Below are positions 1-12,315 of a DNA stretch of 64,000 bases, piece by piece (within the stretch, counting starts at the first letter, position 1; each line of letters begins with the position of its first letter). The position numbers and the translations under genes are program-made. This DNA comes from Rhizophagus irregularis. Taxonomy: Eukaryota; Glomeromycota; Glomeromycetes; Glomerales; Glomeraceae. A model generated the notes under the pieces. It was not told the DNA's origin and made no database searches. It saw only the letters and a list, made by a program, of their open reading frames with translations. Location: NCBI RefSeq assembly GCF_026210795.1, contig NC_089435.1:1674001-1738000 (forward strand), written 5' to 3'.

Positions 1-74
1 AGGAAATGAAAATTATTCACAATCAGAAATTTCTTTTAGAAATAAAAAATCAAAATAAAATAATTTAAAACAAT

Positions 75-1215
75 ATGATGACAACTGAGGAACAAAGTTA
101 TAATCGTTCAGATATTCGATCAGATGTTTCCTGGGGAAATGATCCATGTCAACAACAGCAATCATCACGGCAAGTAAAAAGTCCGACCGTAAAAATTAAT
201 CCTAATTTTATTATAGAAGGTCAAGGGTTTACACCTAAATTATCTTTTTATATTAATAATAATGCAACCTTCTTGTCGTTATACAAATACAATGAATGGA
301 GTACAAAATCATTCGATTCTCGTTTGGAAATCATGTATGAAGGAAGAGATAATGATAAAGTAGTATCTTCTAGGCATATTAACCCTATAATTAGAAATCC
401 AAGGTTTAATTCATAGATAGGAATTCCAAAGACTATGTTAGATGTAACTTAGCAACCTAAAGAATTAAGAACAGAAGCTTCTAATTATGATAATCCCGGA
501 TATCCTTCTTACGGAGGAAATTTATATCAACGTAAACCAACTGATGAAAGTACTTCTTATTCTGGTACTAGGTTATAAATCAACAATACAAAAACATAAA
601 CCAAAGGTTTTTGTTGAACCACAAAGGAAAGTCTCTTCTTTTGCTCAATTGAATAAAGATGATGAGGATAATCTAGTAAAAATGAAGAAGAAAAGAAAGA
701 AGAACAAGATGAAGAGATAGAAGAATTAATTAATATGACAGACGATGAAAATATTTAGAGAAAGGTAAATTGTAATTATGTTTCTAAATTCAAATAAAAA
801 GCTTAACAAACATTTTATTTTTTCTTTAGTTACTTGAACTTCACCTTTCTGATAAGGAACTTCTTTCGTTAAATAAGCCACTTGAAGAACAAATTAATGA
901 ACAATCATCTGAACTCGAAAACCTTTCATCTTTGAGTCATTGATAAAAACTCAAAAAGAACAACTTGAACATATAACTAATCTTGAAAATATAATAAAAG
1001 ATTTAACTACTAAATTATTTGAGCAAGAAACTCAAATTAAAACGATTAATGATGACAATGAAGAAAATAAAAAGGTTAGTTATTTATTATTAAATAAGCA
1101 AATCAAATAAAAAATTTATGAAATATCTATTTCACTTAGACAAAGGCGACATTATTTTATGATCCGAGAAATCTTCCTCTTCATACTTGCCAAGAATTAT
1201 ATTTGATAGAGGTGA
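75..1215 (+). pseudogene. decayed multi-exon gene with coiled-coil segment
   Basis: An ATG at 75 opens a 113-codon frame that ends at 416. The same frame resumes briefly with coding-like text (...NYDNPGYPSYGGNLYQR...), then a frame with VFVEPQRKVSSFAQLNKDDE and an acidic/lysine stretch follows. Intron-like gaps lie at about 764-829 (GTAAAT...TTTAG) and 1075-1140 (GTTAGT...ACTTAG). Between them are heptad-rich residues (LLELHLSDKELLSLNKPLEE; EQLEHITNLENIIKDLTTKL) typical of a coiled coil. A last exon-like piece reads ATLFYDPRNLPLHTCQELYL up to about 1212. Several stops and frame changes interrupt the coding text, so I read it as a decayed host gene. The family is not recognised and no function is proposed. 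Confidence 0.4.
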
Positions 1216-1249
1216 GTAGTAAATATATGTAATTTAAATTTTTATAATA

Positions 1250-2340
1250 AACTTGTAGATACTAACTAAAAATTTATACTTTAATAATTTATGACGATTT
1301 GTCCATTCTTTATTTAGTTATCAAATCACTTCTGTATACTTTTTATATATTTCCAATATTAATATTTTTTAGAGTTACAAGAAACTTTTATGAAAAATCA
1401 AAGATTAAATTTATGGAAATTACTGCCGAATAAATAAATATTTTATCTATCTATATAGAATAGTAGAAGTTAAATTTGGATTTTTTCTTTGTAAAGGACA
1501 TTTCTAATACGTTGGCCGGTATTTAGGTTTTTCGCTTAGTCCTAATAAACTTCTCGTAATGACGTATATTCATTAAAGATATTAATAATATTTTAGTCTA
1601 TGGCGGTCTATTAATTTAATAATAAAAGTATTGCGTCATTAATTAATATATTATTTATTAATTTGACAATATTTAATATTTAATTCCAAATAATTTAGAA
1701 CTTTGTAATATATACTGTATTTAACAAATAAACAAATTTTAAAATATTAAAATTGGGATATATTTTAAAAGTGTACATGATTACATTGCCTTATAACTAG
1801 ATGTAGTGGCGCGATGATACGATTCATTACTTGAATAATTAAATAATTAATTGATGATATTTACTTTTTTTTGCTAAAATTGAATTGAACCAATTAGGGA
1901 TTAGAAACTTGAAAGATTCGATTTTCAATTCCAACGCCTAAGAGGCAGTAAGAGCCAATATTTCTTAAAAACAATTAATTAATTCATTAATCTGAAAATA
2001 TTTATCTCTTGGCGTTTTTAAACAATATTTTAAATTTAGGTTCATTGTGAATGAGTCTATTGGCTGACATATAAGGCATTAAGGCTCGTATAACAAAAAA
2101 ATTGTAAAAAAAAACTCTTAAAAATAGGGTATTAAACGTAAAAGTACGAATATTACATGCATTGACGAGTGCTTAGTGAACCCATTTGTTACAATGCCCG
2201 CTTAAGTTGTGAACTTTTTTGTCAATAAATTCAACTAATTTTAGATTATTTGACTTATCAAATAGAAAAAAAAGAAAGGAAAAAAAATATATTCTTTTAT
2301 TATATATAATTAGTGTAATATATATTACAAGATTGTAATC
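1250..2340. other. AT-rich gap, no gene seen
   Basis: AT-rich sequence without open frames of note, RNA-gene signatures or clear repeats. I see nothing to annotate here. Confidence 0.5.
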
Positions 2341-2389
2341 TCGATTCATAAAGAAAAAAAATGAAGTAACATTTCTAGTATTTCATCGA

Positions 2390-4028
2390 AATTTGATAAT
2401 TCTAAACCTCCACATCATGGAAAAGAAATATCAAGGAGTTATCTAATTACATTTAGTAGGGATGATTCTTCAGTTGTAGGTTGGCCGGTCAATGAAAATA
2501 AAATTTGGATAACTTGTTTATGATACTGAATATAAATCAGAAAAGATTATGTAAGTTCTAATCATAAACATGTTTTAGTAGAAGATTCAGAACCTATAAT
2601 ATTTCAAAAAATTAATTAAATTAAATCCTGTTGGGAATAATATTTATTTTGTTAAAGAAATTTCACGTATAAGATAAAGGAATATTTGTAAATGGAACAA
2701 ATGATTTATTTATGGTATTTGGAATTGATCCGATAGCTCACTTATATTCGAATTCTACTGGAAAATGGAAGATTAAAAAAACGGTTATAATATCAAAAAA
2801 ATTATTTATAGCATCACAATAGGACATAGCAACAATGACTTCTGAAAAACAACATTAAATTTGATAATTTGCATCCATCAACTGCCACTGATGTAGGTTT
2901 ACAAATTTACAATATAATCCTATTAAAATTGAATAACAAATTTTATTTAATGATTCAAAAACTTTAATGACAATTTATGGATTTAGTACTTATATTGTAG
3001 AACAAGTTGTAATTTATTCTACTCGATCATGTATTCGTATCGCGTCTGCTGCTGTCATGGATTATGAAACATATTCAGTGTTGCATTGAAATTTTCTTGG
3101 AGCAGATGAACATAATGAAAGTTTATTGATTAGAGAGAGAGAAATTTTTTTTTTTTTGTTGAATCTCGTTGATTTTAATAAATAGAATGCTCGGATCGAT
3201 ATTGAACAACTTTTTGTACAAATTCAGATGTAGAAGTAATTCTTCATACGGAAAAATCACTCATTATGATATTAATGGAAAAACACTTGAAAGAATTCAA
3301 GAAAAATTAAACATTCTTTACCCGAAAATCATATGTATTAAATAGAATCTATTACTTCCGGAAAGTTCTTCATTATTCAGGAACCGGAAGTACTCATATA
3401 GTTGCATACGAAGGAAAGAAAAAAATTGACGAATATAAATTTTTTGAACCAAGAAATGGATATGATGTGATTGTAGACATATTAATAATGGTGGATCACA
3501 AAGGATAGAAAGATACAAATGTGTTGCTTTTGGGTTAATGATAGATTGGAACAATTTATGGAAAGAAACAAGACAACTCACGAGCAATTTTTTCTAAATA
3601 AAAGTGAGGATGGACCATTTTTTTGGTGAAACAGCCATAAGGAATTATCAAAAGTATTACTTCCAATGGATATTGAAAGAATTATTATTGACGAATATGA
3701 AACGTGTTGTGTGTCAAATAGATATATATCTTTACTAAATTGTACTGATGACGTCTCTTGAGTATATTCATCTGAAGCTAACATCACATTTATGACGAAT
3801 TACCTAGATGATGTTGAAATTCTTGCCGAGCTAGGTGAAAAAGTTCTCAAAAATTGGCAATTAAAAAAAAATAAAGGAGAAGCCATGGATCTTGTTTATG
3901 ATTTAGTTGTCACCGTAATCAAGTTTTTGATTCATGTGTTGGATAAGAGTGAAAATTTGGTTTTGATTTTTATTCATTTCTGGATAACACTGAGAGTTCA
4001 ACTTTTTGTTGATGATCAGCTGATTTAG
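2390..4028 (+). pseudogene. decayed gene, propeller-like N-terminal text
   Basis: Broken coding text runs along the plus strand. Near 2400-2490 it reads PPHHGKEISRSYLITFSRDD then SSVVGWPVNENK. Near 2690-2810 it reads GIFVNGTNDLFMVFGIDPIA then HLYSNSTGKWKIKK. Near 3660-4028 it reads MDIERIIIDEYETCC and a 78-codon open stretch at 3792-4028. The 'SRDDSSVVGWPV' pattern resembles the N-terminal WD40/propeller-like part of a large Glomeromycotina protein family, as I remember it. That link is recollection, not a search result. Many stops and frame changes interrupt it, so it is not an active gene. Confidence 0.3.
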
Positions 4029-5230
4029 CACGAATTTTTGGTAAATACCAAATATCCTCAGCCACACTCCAACTATCACCACTAGTCTTTGAACCAATTT
4101 CAAGTGTATGTGCTTAGAAGGAAGTTCTAAACGTTTGCACGTGGTTGATCAATATAAATCCACGATTCCCAATAATATTATGATCAAAAGGATGATGATG
4201 TAGTGAATCATAATAACTGCCATAAGTCTCCCTATCATACTCGTCACTTGAACATTTTAAATCAGGATAGAAATAGATGCCCACTAATCAGATCCTGGGT
4301 TGCAATCTTCAAAGTCAACCATATAAACAGTTGTAATGATAGCAGCAATTGATATATTTTTGTTTACTGGAGAAGTAATCTTGATTCCAGATCTATATGT
4401 CTCGAGCTGCATCCCTTGAGAAATACTAGGGGTATCAAGATCATAAATACGACTAGTACAAGCGTATATAGGCTCAAAAATAGTCCGAATTTCCGGGTCA
4501 AGTATCCATTTATGAAGCAATTTTATTGGCTCAGCTAGTTCATGATGTGAGGGTGGATTATTTTTTGGTTAAGTTATGAACAATTGACAATAAATCTTTA
4601 TCAAGATTTGAAAGCCGAAGGTAATTATCGATAGCAAATTGGCGAAACCAGTCTTTAGTCAAAGAAGTGCAAATTCTAATGAACGCTGAACTGTAAGAAG
4701 TTTCTTGATCCTTCAAGATCTTTGGAATAAGATATCTTTCAAGTGCAATAACCATCGCTTCTTCTTTCATACAATACTAGTTGTTTTTGATAGTCAAGTT
4801 TTTGAAAAAGAGATTTTTCGATCATTGCTTTAGACTTATCATTCTTTAAACCTTCATAAATTAGGTGATCTCCATACTTAACAAGTGTGTAATTTATCAT
4901 GAGGAACGACTCTATCTACAACAAAATCATCTTCACGATCCAAAAATTCTTCATCAGAATTATTTAAATTTACATGTACAGATGGTGTTGTTAAAGTAGA
5001 CGTGATGGGTTGCTATTTCCTTTTTCATACTATATATTTCGTCTTGCTGTTGTTTATTTGTTTCTTTCAACTGTAATACCACTGCAATACCTCTTGTTTT
5101 AGTAGTTGAATTTCACTAAATAAAGTATACGATTTACTTAAAGGAGTGTCTTTACTTTGAATATCTGATGCATGATCTTGAGTATGATCGTTATTTACAA
5201 TTGAACTTTGATAGGTTGAATAATCTCCTT
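3900..5230 (-). pseudogene. decayed unrecognised gene
   Basis: On the minus strand coding-like text alternates between frames from about 5230 down to 3900: DEEFLDREDDFVVDRVVPHD, then a 70-codon stretch at 4558-4770 (MKEEAMVIALERYLIPKILK...), a 78-codon stretch at 4284-4520 (LLHKWILDPEIRTIFEPIYA...), and DRETYGSYYDSLHHHPFDHN with GFILINHVQTFRTSF downstream. The pieces follow one another in protein-like order with short breaks between them, which suggests one gene that has decayed. I do not recognise the family. Its 3' part overlaps the decayed plus-strand gene ending at 4028. Confidence 0.35.
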
Positions 5231-5439
5231 TTCAATGTAGGTTTTGTATACAAATTACTTTATTCATTGGATTTTTGTTTAAAATTATTAAGTACACCTT
5301 GTCTATCGTAATTAACCGTGCGCCCGTAAGGAAATGCCGTGTTGTATACGTTTTTTTATTTTTTTGATTTGCGGGTAGATTCATTTCTTTTATAAAACTT
5401 TCTGTAAGAATCTTTGAGTTTACATTCTTCTATAACGTG

Positions 5440-5721
5440 TTTGAGATTGCATCCCCCGATAGGATATTACCCTTATCAGTCTTGTAACTTGTTCTGAAAT
5501 AAATAAAATGAATGAGTGAATTGTATCATCATTGTTGCCATACAGAATGGACTCAAGGATGCCTTAGGATGGACACATCTATAGGACAGCATAACATGAT
5601 AACACTTTAGGCCCGGTTGTTCGACCACACGCCACCACAAAACATAGTATGACCTATATATACAGGTACCACCAGACTCAATACGGTTATGAACTTCATC
5701 TGAAGTAACAAGTATAGCCAT
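5440..5721 (-). pseudogene. fragment related to the Mrr-type nuclease gene at 27.2 kb
   Basis: An 81-codon minus-strand frame begins MAILVTSDEVHNRIESGGTC. The DNA at its 3' end (CTGTATGGCAACAATGATGA, then TACAAGACTGATAAGGGTAA) is nearly identical to 27185-27240 on the plus strand. There it leads into the catalytic core of an Mrr-like (restriction-endonuclease-fold) protein. Here the match reads YKTDKGNILSGD and then diverges before the catalytic residues, so this is a partial copy. It shows that the Mrr-like family is present at least twice in the window. Confidence 0.45.
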
Positions 5722-6261
5722 ATCATATTTTGCTGTGAAACCACCAGATAAAAGTAGTTTCTCTCAATATTTCATGAAAACATGAGAGCAAGGTACAGTA
5801 CATAACCTCTGCTTCTTAACGCAGATAAATATCTGGAGCCACGGAATGCATCTGTGAAATACCAATGTAATATGTGACCCAGTGCGTGGATGCATTGATA
5901 ACATATCCAACAACTCAACGAAACACTCACTTTACGCCGTATACTATAACATTTATCTCCTCAAACTTCTTCTTAACTTCGTATTCTAGAGTATCCCCTT
6001 TCACTTGAGTACTTAGAGTTGTGGTTGTAAACATATGATTACAGACTGCATAACGCGATAATTTAATTGTAACATTTATGGAAAGTTCGTGTAAACTGAT
6101 AGTGCATAGTTTTCATATTCAGAACCAGTATTGGCAAAACATTTTTTTTTTAAATCGCGTAAAATATTACATAATGTTCAAATAAAATCATATTCTTACT
6201 GTTAGTACATACGCGTGAATATTCTAATATGAATTATCATAATGATAAATTCATTTTTTTT

Positions 6262-6660
6262 TAGTAATAACTAGGCGTAACCCGTCGCGTTGCGGCGGGA
6301 ATGATACTTGCCCATCAAGTAAGAGAGTAATAAAGAGAGTAATAATAACACACGTCTCCCATCACTCCTCTTCATCTTCTCATCTCCTTTTCGTCTTCCA
6401 TCACTTCTTTTCGTCTCCCATCACTCCTTTTTACCTCCCATCACTCTCTCATCGTCTCCCATCACTCCTCTTCATCTCCCATCACTTCTTTTCGTCTCCC
6501 ATCACTCCTTTTCGTCTCCCATCACTTCTTTTTGTTTCCCATCACTACTTTTCATCTCTCATCATGTCCTATTTCTCCTTTTTGTTTCCTATAACTTCTC
6601 ATTACTCTTTTTTTCTCTTTCGTCTTCTATTACTTTCCATTACTCCATTGTTATTTCATT
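6262..6660. repeat. pyrimidine-rich tandem repeat (TCTCCCATCACT...)
   Basis: From about 6345 the plus strand is a degenerate tandem array of roughly 16-20-nt units built on CGTCTCCCATCACTCCTTTT, strongly biased to C and T. It is preceded at 6267 by ACTAGGCGTAACCCG, which resembles the start of the dispersed repeat at 57313 (ACTAGCCGTTAACCCG). The array may therefore lie inside or beside a degraded copy of that element. No coding potential is seen. Confidence 0.7.
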
Positions 6661-7259
6661 TTTTTATTAGAATCTTTCTCCTTGGTCATTATAATTTATT
6701 TATCTTTTTATTTATTGTTATTGTTTAAATACGGTGATTTTTTTCTTTAAAATCGTAAATGTGTGGCTTAAATTTTAATATTTGCAAATAAAATTTCATT
6801 AAATAAGATTATTTTGAATAAATATGCAAAAAAAATTTTTAAAAAAATATCTTCGCAATAAAATTTTAAGTTTAACCGATCAAAATAGCTAAGTTAAAAA
6901 ATCAGCCATCATAAATTTGTACATCATGTGACATATTTGGAAAAAAACCCAGGCGGTGATCGGTTAGCAAAAAAATATCTCACAATCCCCAAAAATCAAT
7001 TATAACAATCTATTGCTATGAAAAAAAAAAAATTCCCCAATTATAACAATCTATTGTCATGAAAAAAACAATTTCCCATAGAATTTATTAAACCGATCTA
7101 TTGTTACAAAAAATAAATAAATAAATTACATGTCAGTCTATTTATATTGAGCCTAAAAATTAATTAGGGAAAATATTATTACTAATAATAATAATAAGAA
7201 TCGGGAAAAAGGCGATTACCGTAGTGCTACAGCGTCAATCCGATCACCGATCCAAATCT

Positions 7260-7800
7260 AAATGGTTTAAGAATGTGGTTTGGGAAAAAAAAATAACAAT
7301 GAAGAAAATTGAAAAAAAAAGCGAAAAATAAAATTTGGGGGAAAAGAAAAAGGATAAGGAAAGAAAAAAAAGGAATCCGTAAAAAAAATAAGTACCGAAA
7401 AAAATTCCGAAAAAAATGAACAATAAATCTGGTCCAAAAAAGACTGAAAAAAAAAATTTTAAAATAAATTAATAATACGGTCTAAAAAAAAAGACCGAAA
7501 AAATAATAATATAAAAAAAATCGGTCTTAAAAAGACCAATAAAAAAAATTTAAAATTTTTCAGTTTGGGAAAAAAAACCAATGAAATTCTCGGGTTGGAA
7601 AAAAAACCAAACCGAAAGAGAAAAAAAAATGAAAATTTTTTTTTTAAAAAAAAAAGGAAAAGAAAAAGGAAAAAGGTTCGAAAGAGAAAAGAGGAAACTT
7701 AAAAAAAAAGAAAGAACTGAAAGTAAAAGATCGATTCAAGGAAAAAAAAAGAAAATTAAAAAAAAGGGAACTGAAAGAATTCAATCAATAATATATATTT
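7260..7800. repeat. purine-rich low-complexity tract
   Basis: The plus strand is dominated by A runs with interspersed G, including near-repeats of 'gggaaaaaaaccaatgaaa' and 'ggtctaaaaaaaaagaccg'. A lysine-rich open frame at 7581-7814 is a by-product of base composition and is not called as a gene. Confidence 0.6.
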
Positions 7801-7814
7801 TATCGAGTTTTTAA

Positions 7815-9690
7815 TTATCATTAACCTTGTGTTTATCTTAATAATAATATAGGATTCCCTATAATAAATTTATTCCGTGTTTTTTATTCTGTTATTTCCG
7901 TAAATGTATTATATTCACGGAATTTATAGCCTCAAAATGTATAGATTTTTAGTTAATTTTCCGTAATATAGAAATTACGGATAAATCTTTTACAGAAATG
8001 ATATCTTCTAACAAAAATGTTAATTTTTCGTTACTTATAAAGATGATCAACTGGTCCTAATAAATATTGTGTATTTGCATCAAAAAGATTTTTTTTCAAC
8101 CTCAAACTTGCCAAAATTATTAGAATTTAGAACATTTTAAATAATGAATTTAAAGATGTGATTTTATTTTTGTAATTTTTAGAATACACAAATGATAAAA
8201 TACAGATAGGTATGGCACGTAATTTAAAATAACATGTTCTAAAACAGTTTTCGTTTTATTATATATAAATTGATTTTTTAACCTAAATTTAAGATTTAAA
8301 GCATTAAGCTTATAATATCGAAGTGTTTTAAAACATTTTTTAACACATGTTTTAAACCACCGAAATCGGTTTAAAACATGTCCCTAAATACAGAATACAA
8401 GACAAAATATGTAATAGTGATTCGAATATTAAGTAATTTGATAATATAATAATAACGAAATATATATATATAAAGTACAAATGTACAATGTATTATTACA
8501 AATAAATAGATAAACTATAGACAAATGATTATTTAACAATACATAAATGTTTAATTTCCTGACGATAAAATTCGTAAATGTAAAGAATTTTATTTTATTA
8601 CATAATTGTACAGCCACCAGATTCACCCGGTTTTTCAGTGGCTTCAGCAGTTGCGATAGATGGAATGGATAGTTTAATGGTAACTTCAGTCTGATTCATT
8701 TTGTTAGGAAATTTAAAGAATTTAATTGATTTTAATGAGTTTGAATTATGCGAAAAAAACTATCAAAGTATTTTTTCTTTTTCTTTTTTTTTTTTGATTG
8801 AATTTTAATTTTTTGTCTTCTAAAGAAAATTTTTTGCTAATTTATACTTTTTCATACTTTTGGATTGAAAAATGTTTAATATTGTGTGCATTTACGCATG
8901 TCTCCGTGTTTGAAAAAACAATTAGTAATTGATCTACAATACGAATTTTTAGTTACACTTTTTAGGAGCTGAAACATCACAACATACAAAAGAATTTCAT
9001 ACAGACAATATTTTTACCATATTTGTGTGTTAACAATATTTTTTTAAAATTCAGTATAAGTATTGTCCTAAAATACTATATTATTATATATATATATATT
9101 TTTTTTTTATATTGTTTTATTATCTTTATCTATTATTTGAAATCATTGCAATCATGTGGTGTCACGTTAAGACTCCTTTGAATTGTGTAATTGTGTAGCT
9201 TTTCTCCCACTCGTCAGTTATATTACAAAACAAAAAATGAATAGTATTCCTAAGGAAAATTTTTGGTTACATTAATTTCCAAAAAGGAAATATCGTCTCA
9301 CGTCGCTTTTCAGCAACAGGCTATCTGGACAATTCAACGGTAAATGTTGATCTGTAGAATTTATATAAAATAGTCACCTTTCTTAGGTGACAATGTCAAT
9401 AAATGATCGGCAAATTCGTGATGAAGAAATTAAAAATTAAATGTAAAATTTTTTTAAAAGAAAAGGTGGATTTTTTTCGTCATGTGGGAAAATCCAAAAA
9501 AACTGAAAAATATTTTTTTTTTAAAAAAAAAAAAGAAAATTTGTCATATGGGAAAATTCAAAAAACTGAAATTTTTTTTTTAAAAAAACAATGACGATTT
9601 CTAAAAAGACAATGATGATTTCATTGTCACGATTAAATTATTTTTATAGCTTAACAAATTTTTTATTGGTTTAGTTTAATTTCGTTGCTA
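7815..9690. other. AT-rich gap, no gene seen
   Basis: No convincing gene. Short open frames at 8429-8626 (minus) and 9403-9594 (plus) are low-complexity Lys/Phe/Tyr-rich and have no family features. Several T-run/A-run hairpins occur, for example near 9515. Confidence 0.5.
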
Positions 9691-9824
9691 TAAATCTGTC
9701 CTACGCCAATCATTTAATTCAAAATTGTATTAGGATTAGGGAGCTGCTAATAAATGGCAAATGATGCGCCACTCTGAATCCTATATAAGAATCTGTAGCA
9801 CAGGGCGCAGGCACATGATGCTGG

Positions 9825-9912
9825 ACGATCTAATTCAAATCCACCTTTTTATGCGGGGTAGTCTAAACGTTACGGGCGCACAGGGATTTTTTTATAGATA
9901 TAGATAGAAGAT
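9825..9912 (+). repeat. short dispersed repeat, copy A (3' end)
   Basis: The stretch GGGGTAGTCTAAACGTTACG followed by a short GC-rich bit and 'tttttttatagatatagatag' matches the 3' end of the element at 57313-57612 (GGGTAGTCTAAACATTACGG ... tatagtatagatatagat). A looser match just before it (gat..aattcaaat) suggests the homology extends upstream. It looks like a 3'-end fragment of a short dispersed element of unknown class. Confidence 0.5.
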
Positions 9913-9914
9913 AG

Positions 9915-11575
9915 AAGATAGATAGATAGATAATAATATAATAAAGTCCCCTAAGAATTCCTTAGAATATTCTAGAATCCTTAAAGATCCGATAATTTGT
10001 GGATTACAACTTTATATTAGATATTTTTATCTTCATTTTTGATTCCACGTGAACAAAATCACGATAAAGATTAAAACATACAAAGACGAACTAATAAGTA
10101 AGTCAAAAGCGCCACTCTGGTGTCGATAAAATAAACCTATGGTGTGTTGTGTCCCGCCCATGGGTAGAATGTTTCACACTATTCTAAATTGTTTTTTTGT
10201 TTTAAATGTATATCTGCTGACTAAAAGTTAAAGTTTTTAGTTTATTTTTAGTTATGTTACATAGAGATATTTTTAGTTATTTAACGATTAGATAAAATCG
10301 GAAGCTTAGCGGTGGGAAAGTGGCTGAATTGAAGGTGGCTTAATAGATAAATACGACCAATAGACAAATTTGGCGTTAGGCGAGATTGGCCAGGGTAGCA
10401 ATCTTTTCGATAGTCAGATTCGCACCAAATTTTTAACGATATATAAAGAAAAAAAAGTAGTTTATGTAGTTTGTGTAGTTTGTGCAGTTCATGTAGTTTT
10501 TATTAAGTTAAAAGATATCAGATATACGGATATTACAGAGCGCCGAAGCAGTAATATCGTATTTTGTTTATTAACGAATAAACCTGCCGATTTGTTTCCG
10601 AATTACTTATACACGTTTTATCATTTTTCATCATAGTATAAATTGTACGTTTAATTTTCTATCATATACTGATACGGCGTCTCTTTGTTATTTGTTCATG
10701 AAACCAATTTTGAGTAGTTCTATTCGTTTAACAGTTCCAATAAATGAACTGTATCCATTAAAATGATTAAGGAAGGTTGAACTAATTGTGGTTGAATTCT
10801 GTTCTGGGAAATAGTCCCTGAATGTGAAACAATAATATCTAGGATTATTTCCATTAAGAGAAAAGTCTTCTATCTCATTCATCCTCTGAAACGTCTTGAA
10901 GATGTTACTATCGAATTGCGTCGGGGTCACGTGATAGTAACAGAAATTCGTGCTATGTTTATCGTAAAATAAAGTGTATATGTGAATTTAAAGTTTATAT
11001 GTTTAATTTTTAAAGTATAAGTTTATTCAAAATAAATAATAAATCAAAATAATGAAACAATACAAATAAATAAATACTAATTCATAAATCATAACAATCA
11101 TAACAAAAACTGAAGATAAAATATTGCTGCCTCCACCGGCGATCTGCAATATTACCGATAAAACTAAACTAAACTAAAAATTAATACTCTATATAAAAAC
11201 CTTCTTCCTCACCATTCGCTCATTCTATATATATTGTTCGAAATTTTGGTATAAATTATACTATGTGTAAGTTAAACTTCGTATAAATTACACTGGGGTG
11301 TAAATTAAACTAAGTACTGTATAAGTATAAGTTACACCGTTACACCGCTGATCACTGGACTTTCGATGTGGCGCAAATCCGCGTAACAAAGATCATTCCA
11401 TTAGTCTTTACCTTTTTCAGTGTTAGTGTTAGGGGTTTGCAGATCATCTGATGCTGGCGTATTATCGATCGACATATTCGGATTATGAATTGAATGGTCG
11501 ATATTCATGATCCGTTAGATTGCTAGCTGTATCCGAATTATTATTGGGTGTAAACTGTAAAGATTTCTTGATCAT
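9915..11575. other. gap with two unsupported small frames
   Basis: A plus-strand frame at 10370-10636 and a minus-strand frame around 10688-10890 (MNEIEDFSLNGNNPRYYCFT...) are open but lack family features, introns or repeats that would support them. A TATA-like CTCTATATAAAAACC lies at about 11188 on the plus strand with no recognisable gene after it. Confidence 0.4.
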
Positions 11576-11580
11576 GTGCT

Positions 11581-11733
11581 TCACTCATAGAAACGTCTTA
11601 GTTTTTTTTGATCGTTAACTATATCAATAGTTAAGTCCTGTTGAGTAGCGTTTGGGTTGGGGTTAGTTTTGTCATTTGGTTTACTTTTGGACATACTTCT
11701 AGTCGTTCTAGTGTTAGACGTTACTGGTGTCAT
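11581..11733 (-). CDS. small ORF, possible gene 5' fragment
   Basis: A 50-codon minus-strand frame starts with ATG at 11733 (MTPVTSNTRTTRSMSKSKPN). It is Thr/Ser/Asn-rich, ends after DIVNDQKKLRRFYE, and is followed by further coding-like text in other frames (NMSIDNTPASDDLQTPNTNT). Disordered TRS-rich starts of this kind are common at the N-terminus of mobile-element and host proteins in these fungi, as I recall. It is most likely the broken 5' part of a longer gene. Function unknown. Confidence 0.3.
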   Translation of the reverse strand: MTPVTSNTRTTRSMSKSKPNDKTNPNPNATQQDLTIDIVNDQKKLRRFYE

Positions 11734-11865
11734 TTTTATTTGTAAAATATCTATTTTATTATTTGGACTTTACTCTTTCTACGTCGTCTATATAGTTTGA
11801 TTTTTTTTTGAACAAAAACAATAAAATTTATTAATAGAATATTACGTTTTATATATGTTTTTAAA

Positions 11866-11881
11866 TTATATCATAGACAAT
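11866..11881. repeat. 16-bp direct repeat, left copy
   Basis: TTATATCATAGACAAT occurs here and again, identical and in the same orientation, at 14628-14643. The two copies bracket the whole unrecognised gene at 12316-14460. This could be a target-site duplication. On the gene's strand the sequence just inside this copy is A-rich (AATAAAATAAATAAATA), as at the 3' end of a retrotransposed copy. No matching inverted ends are seen. Confidence 0.6.
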
Positions 11882-12315
11882 TATTTATTTATTTTATTAC
11901 TAAAAGAGTGTTAAAACCCAGGCTATTACAAATAGAAGAAAAAAGAGTTCGGAAATACTTAAAACTAATATATGTGTATAGACCTTTGTTCGTCATCCCC
12001 TACGGGACCCCACTCTTCGATCTGTACTATTTGATAAAGTAGGACTACGCTAAAAAATCAAATGGCAACAATCAAAAAAGCTAATCTAAAAAAAAAGAAA
12101 AGTTAGTTGATCCGTATTTTTCTTTTGGCCTAAGCCACCACCTGTAAATACTGTCATAGGTGGAATGGTATACCCTATTCTTATTGTATATACTATCATT
12201 GTAAATTTAAAAACATAAAAAAGAAAATAAGAAATAGACAACATCTATATATAAAAATGATTCCAAAATAATGAAACACTAATCTATGAATTCAGATATA
12301 AGAACAATAATAAAA

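Noticed and set aside
3318-3587. 89-codon minus-strand frame
   Set aside because: It overlaps coding-like text of the decayed plus-strand gene and shows no family features.
7581-7814. 77-codon Lys-rich frame as a gene
   Set aside because: It lies in an A/G-rich tract and has only composition-driven residues.
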